A stretch of 64,000 nt of DNA from Actinomadura_C sp036008685 (lineage in GTDB: Bacteria > Actinomycetota > Actinomycetes > Streptosporangiales > Streptosporangiaceae), in NCBI GenBank assembly GCA_036008685.1, contig DASYNF010000147.1:1-64000 (forward strand), read 5' to 3'. A program made the position numbers and the translations under genes. Below the pieces are notes generated by a model. It worked only from the letters and a program-made list of their open reading frames with translations, did no database searches and was not told the DNA's origin. This document shows positions 24,284 through 32,951 of this stretch, piece by piece. Position 1 is the first letter of the stretch, and each line of letters opens with the position of its first letter.

Positions 24284-25741
24284 ATGGGAGAAGGTCCGGC
24301 GATCGTCATCATCGGCTCCGGATTCGCCGGTCTGGGCATGGCGATCCGGCTGAAGAAGGCCGGTTACCACGACTTCGTCATCCTGGAGAAGAGCGGGGAC
24401 CTCGGCGGGACCTGGCGGGACAACCAATACCCCGGGTGTGCCTGCGACGTGCCCTCGCACATGTACTCCTTCTCCTTCGAGCTCAACCCCGAGTGGTCGC
24501 GGATGTTCGCGCCCCAGCAGGAGATCTGGGCCTACATGCGCCGCTGCGCGGACAAGTACGGGCTGCGGGAGCACCTGCGCTTCGACAGCGAGGTGGAGGC
24601 GCTCGAGTGGGACGACGAGGCGCGCCTCTGGCAGGTGCGCATCGCCGACGGAACGAGCTACACGCCCAAAGCCGTCATCTCCGGGATCGGCGCCCTGCAC
24701 GTGCCGTCGTATCCGAAGATTCCCGGCCTGGAGCGGTTCACCGGAACGAGCTTCCACTCGGCGGAGTGGGACCATTCCTACGACCTGCGCGGCAAGCGGG
24801 TCGCCGTCATCGGCACCGGCGCCTCGGCGATCCAGTTCGTGCCCCGCATCGCCGAGCAGGTCGGGCGGCTCCACCTCTTCCAGCGGACGCCTCCGTGGGT
24901 CCAGCCCAAGCCGGATGTCGCCTTCCCCGAGCCGGTACGGCGGGCGTTCAGGCTCCCCGGGGCCACGCGCGCACTGCGCAACGCCATCTACTGGACGCTG
25001 GAGGCGCGGTCGGTCGGGTTCACGGTGCACCCGCGGCTGTCCAAGCCCATGCGCAGCGTCGCCCTGTGGCACATCGCCCGGCAGATCCCCGACCCCGAGC
25101 TGCGAGCCAAGGTCACGCCGGACTACACCATCGGCTGCAAGCGCGTCCTGCTGTCCTCCGACTACTATCCGGCGCTGAACAGGCCGAACGTGGACCTCAT
25201 CACCGACGACATCGTCGAGGTGACCGAGACGGGAGTCGTGACGGCCGACGGCTCGACGTACGAGGTGGACGCGATCATCTATGGCACGGGCTTCCAGGTG
25301 ACGGAGGCGCTCACCGCGCAGCGGATCGCCGGCCGGAACGGGCTGAAGATCCAGGACGTCTGGGGCGACGGCATCGAGGCGCACCGTGGCATCACGGTCC
25401 CCGGGTTCCCCAACTTCTTCCTCCTCCTCGGCCCCAACACCGGCCTGGGGCACAACTCCGTCGTCTTCATGATCGAATCTCAGATCGAGCACATCCTCGG
25501 GTGCCTCCGTCTGCTCTCGGAGCGGAAGGGCCGCTTCATCGAGGCGAAGGAGCCGGCCATGCGCCGCTACGGTGACCGCATCCAGCGCCGGCTCCGCAAG
25601 GCCGTGTGGAGCGAGGGCGGCTGTCAGAGCTGGTATCTCGACGAGAACGGGGTCAACCGGACCCTGTGGCCGGGGTTCACGTTCGAATACTGGACCGGCA
25701 CCCGCAAGGTCCGGCCGGAGGAATACACCATCACCCGCTGA
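24284..25741 (+). CDS. Flavin-containing monooxygenase, Baeyer-Villiger type
   Basis: A 485-residue FAD/NADPH monooxygenase. The FAD Rossmann motif GSGFAG is at 11-16, the Baeyer-Villiger fingerprint FxGxxxHxxxW is exact (F152, G154, H158, W162), and the NADPH Rossmann motif GTGASA is near 177-182. YPGCACDVPSHMYS matches the family too. Such enzymes turn ketones into esters or lactones, or oxidise heteroatoms, and often act on terpenoid, steroid or fatty ketones. The gene is divergent from one TetR and convergent with another, which suggests an inducible catabolic function. The substrate is not predictable. Confidence 0.92.
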   Translation: MGEGPAIVIIGSGFAGLGMAIRLKKAGYHDFVILEKSGDLGGTWRDNQYPGCACDVPSHMYSFSFELNPEWSRMFAPQQEIWAYMRRCADKYGLREHLRFDSEVEALEWDDEARLWQVRIADGTSYTPKAVISGIGALHVPSYPKIPGLERFTGTSFHSAEWDHSYDLRGKRVAVIGTGASAIQFVPRIAEQVGRLHLFQRTPPWVQPKPDVAFPEPVRRAFRLPGATRALRNAIYWTLEARSVGFTVHPRLSKPMRSVALWHIARQIPDPELRAKVTPDYTIGCKRVLLSSDYYPALNRPNVDLITDDIVEVTETGVVTADGSTYEVDAIIYGTGFQVTEALTAQRIAGRNGLKIQDVWGDGIEAHRGITVPGFPNFFLLLGPNTGLGHNSVVFMIESQIEHILGCLRLLSERKGRFIEAKEPAMRRYGDRIQRRLRKAVWSEGGCQSWYLDENGVNRTLWPGFTFEYWTGTRKVRPEEYTITR

Positions 25742-25752
25742 CACGGGCCCAC

Positions 25753-25780
25753 GCCCCGGACCGCCGAGCGGCTCCGGGGC
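25753..25780. terminator. Hairpin between convergent monooxygenase and TetR genes
   Basis: GCCCCGGA (25753-25760) pairs with TCCGGGGC (25773-25780) just after the monooxygenase stop. A second possible stem, GTTCCCGG/CCGGGAAC, lies further on at about 25818-25842. Either could stop transcription from one or both sides. Confidence 0.55.
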
Positions 25781-25878
25781 GCGGCCTCGGCGGAGCCGCC
25801 GTCAGGCGGCGGACCTGTTCCCGGCCCCGAGAACCGGGAACCGGGGCCACGAGCCGGCCCGCAGGCCGGGGACCCGCG

Positions 25879-26523
25879 TCAGACCTTCACGAAGAGCGGC
25901 CGCAGCCCGGCCACCAGCTGCCGGAGGACGGGACGCTGCTCCTCGACCGAACGGCCGTGCAGGTTCAGCACCGGGTCGACGCCCTCGTAGTAGGGCGCGA
26001 GGGCCACGTGCTGGAAGATCGTGAGCGCGAGAAAGGTCAGCACCTGGTGATCGGCATCGGCGCGGATCTGGCCGCTGCTCTGCCACACCGCGAGCATCGG
26101 CTCGATGATCTGAAGGTATTGCCGGTGGGTCGTCTCGCGCACCAGGCCCGCCACGGCCACGTCCATCTCGTGGGTGCCCGCGGCGGTGATGCCGCGCTCC
26201 AGCGGATGTTCGGCGATGAACTCGCTCCACTCGCAGATGACGTCGACCAGCCAGTCTTCGAACGGCTGGTCGAAATCGAGGTCGCCGACCCTGCGTTCCA
26301 TCTCCTCGCGCATCCGGCGTGCGGCCTCGTCACAGACATAACCGAAGAGTTCTTGCTTGTCCGCGAAGTAATGGAGCAGGTTCCCGTTGGGGATCTCCGC
26401 CTCACGGGCGATGGCCTCGAGGTCGCCGCCGGAGAACCCGCGCTTGCCGAATTCGCGCATCGCCGCATCCAGGACACGCTCACGGTTCGCCACATTGAGC
26501 CGGAACCAGGTCGATGTTGGCAT
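25879..26523 (-). CDS. TetR/AcrR family regulator
   Basis: A 214-residue TetR regulator with the helix-turn-helix at about residues 30-58 (FSGGDLEAIAREAEIPNGNLLHYFADKQELF) and a helical ligand domain ending QLVAGLRPLFVKV. It converges on the monooxygenase gene. A palindrome GGTAAGGTTACC 35 bases upstream of its start is very like the operator in front of the monooxygenase, so both TetR proteins may bind related sites. Ligand unknown. Confidence 0.9.
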   Translation of the reverse strand: MPTSTWFRLNVANRERVLDAAMREFGKRGFSGGDLEAIAREAEIPNGNLLHYFADKQELFGYVCDEAARRMREEMERRVGDLDFDQPFEDWLVDVICEWSEFIAEHPLERGITAAGTHEMDVAVAGLVRETTHRQYLQIIEPMLAVWQSSGQIRADADHQVLTFLALTIFQHVALAPYYEGVDPVLNLHGRSVEEQRPVLRQLVAGLRPLFVKV

Positions 26524-26557
26524 GAATCGTCAGCTTTCATAGAGCGTCGGGCCGGAA

Positions 26558-26569
26558 GGTAAGGTTACC
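26558..26569. promoter_or_regulatory. Putative TetR operator GGTAAGGTTACC
   Basis: A perfect 12-base palindrome, flanked by CCGG on both sides at different spacing, 35 bases upstream of the TetR start at 26523. It shares the GGTAA/TTACC arms with the site at 24238-24248. Confidence 0.55.
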
Positions 26570-26628
26570 GGTTCGACGTGCAAATCCGGAGCAGTGTCGG
26601 CGTTCGGTGTCGAAATGGAGCGGCTTGT

Positions 26629-26684
26629 TTCGCACACCGGAGTTCGCACACCGGAGTTCGCACACCGGAGTTCGCGGGCCGGAG
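26629..26684. repeat. 14-bp tandem repeat, four copies
   Basis: TTCGCACACCGGAG is repeated three times exactly (26629, 26643, 26657) with a fourth diverged copy TTCGCGGGCCGGAG (26671-26684). It sits between the TetR promoter and the end of the transglycosylase gene. There are no spacers between units, so it is not a CRISPR array. Confidence 0.92.
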
Positions 26685-26695
26685 GCGGGACCCCG

Positions 26696-27529
26696 TCAGT
26701 ACCAGTGGTGCGCCTGCCAGAACGACCAGGCCTTGCACGGGTCGCCGTAACGGGCCTTGACGTAGCCCAGTCCCCAGGAGATCTGCGTGGTGGCGTTGTT
26801 CTGCCAGTTGGCCCCGGCCGAGGACATCTTGGAGCCCGGGAGGGCCTGGGGGATGCCGTAGGCGTCACTCGAGGGGTTGTCGGCGAGCTGGTTCCACCCG
26901 CTCTCGTGATTCCACATCGTCAGGAGCGAGGGCCAGCAGCCTGACCAGCCCCGGAGGGCGTTCATCCGCTTGCCGATCTCCCTGTTCTGCGCCGGCGTGG
27001 TGTTGTTCTTGCGGGCCAGCTCGGCGGCCTGGCGTGCGGCCTTGGCCCGGGCGCGTGCCTGCGCGAGCTTCCTGGCCCGTTCCCTGGCCAGCCGCGACAT
27101 CCGCTTCGCCTTCTCGCGGGCCAGCTTCTCGGCCTTCAGCTGTTCCTGGTAGGCCCGCTCCTTGGCCCTGGCGATGGCCGCGGCCTCCACCGGGTTCATG
27201 TCGGACTGGTTCATCATGGCGAGCATCTCGTTGGTCGACATGCTCTCGGTGCCCGTGGGCGGCTTGCCGCCACCGGGGCTGAAATAGACGACCGCCCCCA
27301 TGAGCAGGACCGCGACCAGAGTCATGATCGTGACGGTGTGGGTCAGGATCCGCCGGATGATGCCGGGCTCGTCGTCGTCCCTCCGCGGCCGGCGTGGCGC
27401 GGGCCTGGCCGGTGGCCTTCGCTCAGGGGGCCGGGCCTTCTGCCGGGGCCGCCGTGCCTCTGATCCCGGACGCGGTGCTTCTCCTCTGGACCGCGGAGGC
27501 GTGGTCTCCTGACGTTGCCGCATGAACAC
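26696..27529 (-). CDS. Membrane-anchored lytic transglycosylase-like protein
   Basis: A 277-residue cell-wall enzyme. A Pro/Arg-rich cytoplasmic head (1-55) is followed by one membrane segment (about 60-84), a long Ala/Lys/Arg coiled-coil stalk (about 115-175) and a C-terminal domain of about 95 residues of the lysozyme-like transglycosylase fold. The likely catalytic Glu is in TMWNHESGWN (E209), followed by SSDAYGIPQALPGSKM and WGLGYVKARYGDPCKAW, the usual order for this group. It would cleave peptidoglycan glycan strands outside the membrane. Start at 27529; the ATG at 27523 is an alternative. Confidence 0.88.
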   Translation of the reverse strand: MFMRQRQETTPPRSRGEAPRPGSEARRPRQKARPPERRPPARPAPRRPRRDDDEPGIIRRILTHTVTIMTLVAVLLMGAVVYFSPGGGKPPTGTESMSTNEMLAMMNQSDMNPVEAAAIARAKERAYQEQLKAEKLAREKAKRMSRLARERARKLAQARARAKAARQAAELARKNNTTPAQNREIGKRMNALRGWSGCWPSLLTMWNHESGWNQLADNPSSDAYGIPQALPGSKMSSAGANWQNNATTQISWGLGYVKARYGDPCKAWSFWQAHHWY

Positions 27530-27729
27530 GTAGATTGCACCATGTTGGTGCTCGTTCGCTCGGTTTTCGGCAATCCTCTTCTGCAGTCACGTTCGGCCGT
27601 ACGGGCCCCGAGCCCGGCCGTACAGGGGCTCCCGTAGGGTCTCGCTCCCTGGGGCCCTCTTCGAGCGAAGTGGCCCAAGTCACATCCCGGTGCGCCGGGT
27701 GCGAGCGGTGCGAGCGGTGAGCTGAGTGG

Positions 27730-28335
27730 TCAGCGGGAGTAGTACTCCACGACCAGCTGCTCTTCGCAGATCACCGGGACCTCCGAACGCTCCGGAACCC
27801 GGGTGAACCGGGCCGCGAGCGCGTCATGACGCACCTCGAGATAGGGCGGAGGCGCCTCGGCATAGGCGCCGGTGGCGGCGACCTGGAACGGCGTCATGTC
27901 GCGGCTGCGTTCGGAGATCGTGATGACGTCCCCCGGCCGCAGCCGGTAGGAGGGGCGGTCCACCCGCTGGCCGTTCACCAGTACGTGGCGATGGACCACG
28001 AACTGCCTGGCCTGGTAGATCGTACGGGCGAAGCCGGCCCGCAGTACGACCGCGTCGAGTCGTGACTCGAGGTCGGCGATCAGGGCCTCCCCGGTCTTGC
28101 CCGCCTTGCGGGCCGCGCGCTCGAAGGCGTTGCGCATCTGCGCCTCGCGGATGTTGTACTGCGCCCGGAGCCGCTGCTTCTCGCGGAGCCGGACCTTGTA
28201 GTCCGATTCCTGCTTGCGCCCGCGGCCGTGCACACCCGGTGGATAGGGCCGGCGCTCGAAGTACGGGACCGCCTTCGGCGTCAGCGGGATGCCGAGGGCA
28301 CGGGACAGACGCACTTTGGGACGGGACCTGTTCAT
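27730..28335 (-). CDS. rpsD: 30S ribosomal protein S4
   Basis: A 201-residue S4, which binds 16S rRNA early in 30S assembly. The N-terminus MNRSRPKVRLSRALGIPLTPKAV lacks the CxxC zinc motif found in many S4 proteins, as in other actinobacterial stand-alone S4 genes. The S4 RNA-binding domain covers about residues 92-155 (RLDAVVLRAGFARTIYQARQFV, RPGDVITI). It stands alone, away from the rpoA operon. Upstream is a 10-bp triplet repeat. Confidence 0.95.
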   Translation of the reverse strand: MNRSRPKVRLSRALGIPLTPKAVPYFERRPYPPGVHGRGRKQESDYKVRLREKQRLRAQYNIREAQMRNAFERAARKAGKTGEALIADLESRLDAVVLRAGFARTIYQARQFVVHRHVLVNGQRVDRPSYRLRPGDVITISERSRDMTPFQVAATGAYAEAPPPYLEVRHDALAARFTRVPERSEVPVICEEQLVVEYYSR

Positions 28336-28367
28336 GGGTTCCTCGGCGGGTCAGGCCATCCTTGCTC

Positions 28368-28397
28368 GGCCTCACGTGGCCTCACCTGGCCTCACCT
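28368..28397. repeat. 10-bp tandem repeat upstream of rpsD
   Basis: GGCCTCACGT, GGCCTCACCT, GGCCTCACCT occur in tandem about 30 bases before the rpsD start, in its leader on the minus strand. They could form part of the untranslated leader. The remaining stretch to 28564 has no gene. Confidence 0.8.
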
Positions 28398-28564
28398 GGA
28401 TAGGCCTGACTCGCACTCGGTCGTCGGTGGACGGTGCGGTCCGCGACGGCGTGGGCCGCCGTGGCCGGCACTCCGCGTTCACCCTGGTCATACCCTCTGT
28501 ACGGCAGGCATGCGGGCCGGACCGGCGCGGACGGCCCCGGTCCGGAGCCGAGCCGGGCCGGGGA

Positions 28565-29764
28565 TCAGCCCGCCTTGGCCAGCGCCTGGTCGAGGTCGGC
28601 CCAGAGGTCCTCCGGATGCTCGATGCCGACCGCGATCCGTACGGTCCCCTCGCCGAACCCGGCGGCGGCCAGCGCGGCCGCGTCGAGCTGCCGGTGCGAC
28701 GTGCTGGCCGGGTGGATCACCAGCGTCTTCACATCGCCGAGCGAGGGCGTGAGGGAGGCGAGCCGTACGGACTCGATGAAGACGCGGCCGGCGTCGCGGC
28801 CGCCGGCCAGCTCGACGGACAGCACGGCACCGGAGCCGGAGAGGAGGCGCCGCGCCACCTCGTGGTCGGGATGCGAGGGCAGCCCGGGATAGTGCACGGC
28901 CGTGACGGCCGGGTGCGCCGCGAGCCGCTCGGCGATGAGCCCCGCGTTGGCGCACGCCCGCTCGAGCCGGAGCGGCAGCGTCGCCATCCCCCGCAGGATC
29001 AGCCACGCCGCGAACGGATCCGCGGTGGCGCCGAGCTCGATCGCGTGGTCCCACACCTCCCGCAGGAGCCCGGCGGCGGCGAAGACGGCGACTCCGCCCA
29101 GCACGTCGGCGTGCCCGCTGAGGTATTTGGTCGCCGAGTGGACGACGACGTCCGCGCCGTGCTCGATGGGCCGGCACAACAGTGGCGTGGCGAGGGTGTT
29201 GTCCACCACGCTGACCACTCCGGGCGCGGCGGCGATGAGCGCCGGCTGGTCCACGACCCGGGTGGTCGGGTTGGCGATCGTCTCCAGGTAGAGCACGCGG
29301 GTCCGCGGCCGCAGCGCCGCCCGTACCTCCTCGGGATCCTCGCCCGACACGTACGTGACCTCGACGCCCCAGCGGTCGGCCAGATCCCGCAGGGTCGCGT
29401 AGGTCCCGCCGTAGAGGCAGCGCTGGGCGATGACGTGGTCGCCGGACCGCAGGAGGCCGTACAGCACCGAGGTGATGGCCCCCATGCCGGAGCCTGTGGC
29501 CAGCCCCCCGGCGCCGCCCTCCAGGTCGGCCACGGCGTCCTCCAGCGCGCGTACGGTCGGGTTCGCCAACCGGGTGTAGAAGAACGCGCCCCCGGCCGCG
29601 TCGCCGGCCGGCCGCGGCGGCCCGTCGAAGGCGGCGGCCATCGCGTCCGCGTCATCGAACGCGAACAGGCCGCCCTGATAGAGGGGCACGCTCAGGGGCC
29701 TGCTGCCGGTCGGCTGGGGTACGGCCACGTGGACGGCGCGGGTCTCGCGGTGATGTCGGCTCAT
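28565..29764 (-). CDS. Cys/Met metabolism PLP enzyme (transsulfuration type)
   Basis: A 399-residue fold-type I PLP enzyme of the cystathionine gamma-synthase/lyase, methionine gamma-lyase and homocysteine-synthase family. Landmarks: YTRLANPTVRALEDAVADLEGG, the ATGSGMGAI turn, ETIANPTT, VVDNTLATPLLCRP and the PLP lysine in VVHSATKYLSGH (K213). The C-terminus IRIAVGIEHPEDLWADL-like segment is typical. Which reaction it runs cannot be told by eye. No methionine or cysteine genes flank it, although a Cds1-like cysteine enzyme is 10 kb away. Confidence 0.88.
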   Translation of the reverse strand: MSRHHRETRAVHVAVPQPTGSRPLSVPLYQGGLFAFDDADAMAAAFDGPPRPAGDAAGGAFFYTRLANPTVRALEDAVADLEGGAGGLATGSGMGAITSVLYGLLRSGDHVIAQRCLYGGTYATLRDLADRWGVEVTYVSGEDPEEVRAALRPRTRVLYLETIANPTTRVVDQPALIAAAPGVVSVVDNTLATPLLCRPIEHGADVVVHSATKYLSGHADVLGGVAVFAAAGLLREVWDHAIELGATADPFAAWLILRGMATLPLRLERACANAGLIAERLAAHPAVTAVHYPGLPSHPDHEVARRLLSGSGAVLSVELAGGRDAGRVFIESVRLASLTPSLGDVKTLVIHPASTSHRQLDAAALAAAGFGEGTVRIAVGIEHPEDLWADLDQALAKAG

Positions 29765-29861
29765 GATGACCAGCCTGCGCGCGGAGCGGCCGGGAATACA
29801 GGGCCAATCCCGGACGGGTGGCCCGCCGGCCGCGACTCCCGCACCTGTCAGGTGCGGCGCC

Positions 29862-31025
29862 TCACAGGTAGAACCCCGTGGCGGGGGCGTCCCGGTGGGC
29901 GGTGATCTTCTCCTCGCCGTTCTTGAGGGCCAGCAGCTCGGCCAGGGTCGCGCCGTCGCCGCTCAGGCCGGCGGGGTCGCCGAGCCAGGCGGCGGCCTCC
30001 TCGTAGGGGAGCGGGCCGACCTCGAGCTGGGCGAGACAACGGCCCGGCCGGATGATCGCCGGATGCAGCTGGGACAGCTCCTCGTTGGTGGTGATGGCGA
30101 CCAGCACGTCACGGCCCTGGCCGAGCAGCCCGTCGGTCAGGTTGAGCAGGCGCGACAGCGCCTGGCCGGTGGTGTGCTTGGCCTCCCCGCGGATGAGCTC
30201 GTCGCAGTCCTCCAGGATCAGCAGCCGCCAGCGGCGCCCCTCCGCGCCGTCGTCGTCCTCGCCGACCGCCACCTCCATCAGGTAGCCGGGCTCGGCGAAG
30301 AGCCGCTCCGGGTCGAGCACGCAGTCGACCTGGCACCAGCTCCGCCACTCGCGGGCCAGGGTGCGCAGCGCCGTGGTCTTGCCGGTGCCCGGCGGTCCGT
30401 GCATCAGGAGCAGACGCCCCTTGATCTCGGCGGGGGTGAGCGCCATGACCCGGTCGAGGGGAGCCGCCACCGTGCCCGAGTAGTTGCGGCGGATGCCCGC
30501 CCATGGCTCCGCCGAGATCGCCCGCTCGTTGCGCAGCCCCCCGCTCATGGCGGTGAGATACCAGAAGCCCATCTGCACGTGCTCGTCCTCCGCCGCGGAG
30601 GTCTCCGTGGCGTCGTGGGTCGCCTCCCGCAGCACGCTCTGCGCGAGCTCGTCGCTGACCGCCGTCACGGCCACATGGGCCACGCCACCGTGCCAGCGCA
30701 CCACCCGCAGGGTCCACCCCTCGCCGCCGACCAGCAGTGCGCGCCGGCCGTCGTGCTCGTTCATCGTCCGCAGCACCCGGCCATGGGCCGGGCGGAGCGG
30801 CGCGTCGGAGCGGACCCGCTCCAGCCGGGCCGACCGCGCGCACGGCTGCGCACCCGTGATGAAGGGCTCCAGCGCCAGCGCGTCGATGACGTCACGGGTC
30901 GTGTCGTTGGTCTCGTAGTGCATGCCCGGCGGCACGCCGCCCGCCGGTTCGGAGAGATCCGCCGGTTCGGAGAGATCCACCGGGACCGGGAACGGGGCCT
31001 CATGCGAAAGGGACATGTTCTCCAT
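29862..31025 (-). CDS. AAA-family ATPase (DUF5925-type)
   Basis: A 387-residue AAA protein. The C-terminal half has Walker A GPPGTGKT (about 210-217), Walker B LLILEDCDE (about 269-277), sensor-type ITTNEELSQLHPAIIRPGR with an arginine finger pattern, and a short lid domain. The N-terminal 190 residues match the actinobacterial DUF5925-AAA layout and may bind a partner. Likely a remodelling ATPase; partner unknown. The start at 31025 is preferred because GAGG lies 6 bases upstream; ATG 31016 is possible. An 18-bp duplication near the N-terminus gives the in-frame repeat DLSEPADLSEPA. Confidence 0.85.
   Translation of the reverse strand: MENMSLSHEAPFPVPVDLSEPADLSEPAGGVPPGMHYETNDTTRDVIDALALEPFITGAQPCARSARLERVRSDAPLRPAHGRVLRTMNEHDGRRALLVGGEGWTLRVVRWHGGVAHVAVTAVSDELAQSVLREATHDATETSAAEDEHVQMGFWYLTAMSGGLRNERAISAEPWAGIRRNYSGTVAAPLDRVMALTPAEIKGRLLLMHGPPGTGKTTALRTLAREWRSWCQVDCVLDPERLFAEPGYLMEVAVGEDDDGAEGRRWRLLILEDCDELIRGEAKHTTGQALSRLLNLTDGLLGQGRDVLVAITTNEELSQLHPAIIRPGRCLAQLEVGPLPYEEAAAWLGDPAGLSGDGATLAELLALKNGEEKITAHRDAPATGFYL
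30943..30978. repeat. 18-bp in-frame duplication inside the AAA ATPase gene
   Basis: GCCGGTTCGGAGAGATCC is present twice in tandem (30943-30960 and 30961-30978). It adds six codons in frame, giving two copies of DLSEPA in the disordered N-terminus. Confidence 0.9.
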
Positions 31026-31122
31026 GATCGGCCTCAGGCCTCCGCGGGGCCACCGGATTACGGCGTGCCGCACATCGTTGGGAAATAGCGGTCAGAACCA
31101 GTGCCAAAGAGGATATAGCCGC

Positions 31123-31872
31123 CTATTTGGCTGATCGGGCCTCTTTCTCCCGCCGGTCCATCTCGGCCGCCTCCTCCGGAGTCGGGGCCGAACCGCCGAG
31201 GTGGGCGGGCTGCCACCAGGTCTCGCCCGGCCGCGGCTCCTCGGGGTATTCGCGCTGGGCCTTGTCCAGCAGCTCCGTCATCCGGTCCCGCAGTTCCTTG
31301 GCCACCGCGTCGAAATCGTCACCGCGCTTGGGGTGCATCGGCTCGCCCACCAGGATGGTGATGGGGACCTTGCGCTGGAACAGCCGGCGCGGACGCCCCT
31401 TGGTCCAGAGCCGCTGCCCGCCCCAGACCGCCATGGGGATCATCGGGACCCCGGAGGCCGCGGCCATCCGGATGGCGCCGGTCTTGATGTCCTTGACGGT
31501 GAAGGACCGGCTGATGGTGGCCTCGGCGAAGACCCCGATGATCTCGCCGTCCTTGAGCGCGTTCAGCGCCGCGCGGTAGGAGGCGGCCCCAGCGGCACGG
31601 TCCACGGGGATGTGATGCATCCCGCGCATCAGCGGGCCGGAGACCTTGTTGGCGAAGACCTCGTTCTTGGCCATGAAGCGGACGAACCGCCGCGCGGGGT
31701 AGGCCCCGAACCCGGCGAAGATGAAGTCGAGGTAGCTGACGTGGTTGCTGACGAGCACCGCGCCGCCTTCGCGGGGCACCCGTTCGGCGCCCTCGACCCG
31801 GAAGCGCAGACCCAGAACTCGGAACACGGTGCGCGCCGCCGCGATCACCGGCGGATATACGATCTCGCTCAT
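31123..31872 (-). CDS. plsC: 1-acyl-sn-glycerol-3-phosphate acyltransferase
   Basis: A 249-residue PlsC-family acyltransferase, which makes phosphatidic acid at the cytoplasmic membrane from lysophosphatidic acid and acyl-ACP or acyl-CoA. The catalytic HxxxxD is in NHVSYLD (H44, D49), and the substrate motif appears as GVFAEATISRSF (EGT-like block has EAT). PMAVWGGQRLW is the fourth motif region. Start at 31872 fits the family. It begins 15 bases after the oligopeptide ATPase gene on the same strand, so it is probably the last gene of that operon, an unexpected partner. Confidence 0.9.
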   Translation of the reverse strand: MSEIVYPPVIAAARTVFRVLGLRFRVEGAERVPREGGAVLVSNHVSYLDFIFAGFGAYPARRFVRFMAKNEVFANKVSGPLMRGMHHIPVDRAAGAASYRAALNALKDGEIIGVFAEATISRSFTVKDIKTGAIRMAAASGVPMIPMAVWGGQRLWTKGRPRRLFQRKVPITILVGEPMHPKRGDDFDAVAKELRDRMTELLDKAQREYPEEPRPGETWWQPAHLGGSAPTPEEAAEMDRREKEARSAK

Positions 31873-31886
31873 TCCGGAACCGTAAC

Positions 31887-32951
31887 CTAACCGGTGCCGG
31901 TGATCTGCTCCCCGGCCGCGAAATGGCACGCGCTCGGATGTCCCGAACCCGGCCGGCTCACCAGCTCGGGCTCTTCCGCGGCGCACACGTCCCGGGCCTT
32001 CCAGCAGCGGGTCCGCAGCCGGCACCCGGACGGCGGGTTCAGTGGCGACGGTGGGTCGCCCTCGAGCGTGATCCGCACCGCCCGGCCGGCCGCGTCCGGG
32101 TCCGGGATCGGCACGGCCGACAGCAGAGCCTGGGTGTACGGATGGGTGGGGTGATCGTAGATCTGCGTCTCGTCCCCGATCTCGACGACCTTACCGAGGT
32201 ACATCACCGCCACCCGGTCGGAGATGTGGCGCACCGCCGCCAGGTCGTGCGCGATGAAGACGTACGACAGGCCGAGCTCGCGCTGCAGCTCGGCCAGCAG
32301 GTTCATCACCTGGGCCTGCACCGACACGTCGAGCGCCGACACCGGCTCGTCGCAGACGATCACCTCGGGGCGCAGCGCCAGCGCCCGCGCGATCCCGACG
32401 CGCTGCCGCTGGCCGCCGGAGAACTGGTGGGGATAGCGGCTGACGTGGCCCGGGTCCAGGCCGACGAGCTCCAGCAGCTCCCGTACCTTGGCCCGGCGCT
32501 CCCCCTTGGGCGCGACCTCCGGATGGATCTCGAAGGGCTCGCCGATGATGTCCCCCACGGTCATCCGCGGGTTGAGCGAGGAGTAGGGATCCTGCAGCAC
32601 CATCTGGATCCTGCGGCGCAGCGCGCGCAGCTCCCCGCGCGGTAGCGCGAAGACGTCCTGACCGTCGAACCGCACGGTGCCCGCGGTCGGCCGCTCGGCC
32701 GCCAGCAGCAGCCGGGCCAGCGTCGACTTGCCGCAGCCGGACTCGCCCACGACGCCCAGTGTCTCGCCGCGGCCCAGCTCGAGGTCCACCCCGTCGACCG
32801 CCTTGACCTGGCCGACCTCGCGTTTGAAGATCACGCCCTGGGTCACGGGGAAGTGCTTGACCAGCCCTTTGACCTCGAGGATGGGCCGGGCGCCCGGGCC
32901 AGTGCTCGGGGCAGGGCTCGAGTCAGGGCTCGGGTCACTGGGAGACGGCAC
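31887..32951 (-). CDS. Oligopeptide/dipeptide ABC transporter ATPase (OppF/DppF type)
   Basis: A 354-residue ABC ATPase. Walker A is GESGCGKST (69-77), the signature is HQFSGGQRQRVGIARAL, Walker B VIVCDEPVSALD, and the switch His lies in FIAHDLAAVRHI. The C-terminal oligopeptide domain (GCRLRTRCWKARDVCAAEEPEL) has the cysteines that in DppD-type ATPases hold an Fe-S cluster. The N-terminus carries a Ser/Pro/Asp repeat (about 20 residues) made of duplicated CAGGGCTCGAGT-like units. It overlaps the preceding ATPase gene by 17 bases. Confidence 0.94.
   Translation of the reverse strand: MPSPSDPSPDSSPAPSTGPGARPILEVKGLVKHFPVTQGVIFKREVGQVKAVDGVDLELGRGETLGVVGESGCGKSTLARLLLAAERPTAGTVRFDGQDVFALPRGELRALRRRIQMVLQDPYSSLNPRMTVGDIIGEPFEIHPEVAPKGERRAKVRELLELVGLDPGHVSRYPHQFSGGQRQRVGIARALALRPEVIVCDEPVSALDVSVQAQVMNLLAELQRELGLSYVFIAHDLAAVRHISDRVAVMYLGKVVEIGDETQIYDHPTHPYTQALLSAVPIPDPDAAGRAVRITLEGDPPSPLNPPSGCRLRTRCWKARDVCAAEEPELVSRPGSGHPSACHFAAGEQITGTG

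Noticed and set aside
26629..26684. Four 14-bp repeats as a CRISPR array
   Set aside because: Units are directly adjacent with no spacers and no cas genes nearby.
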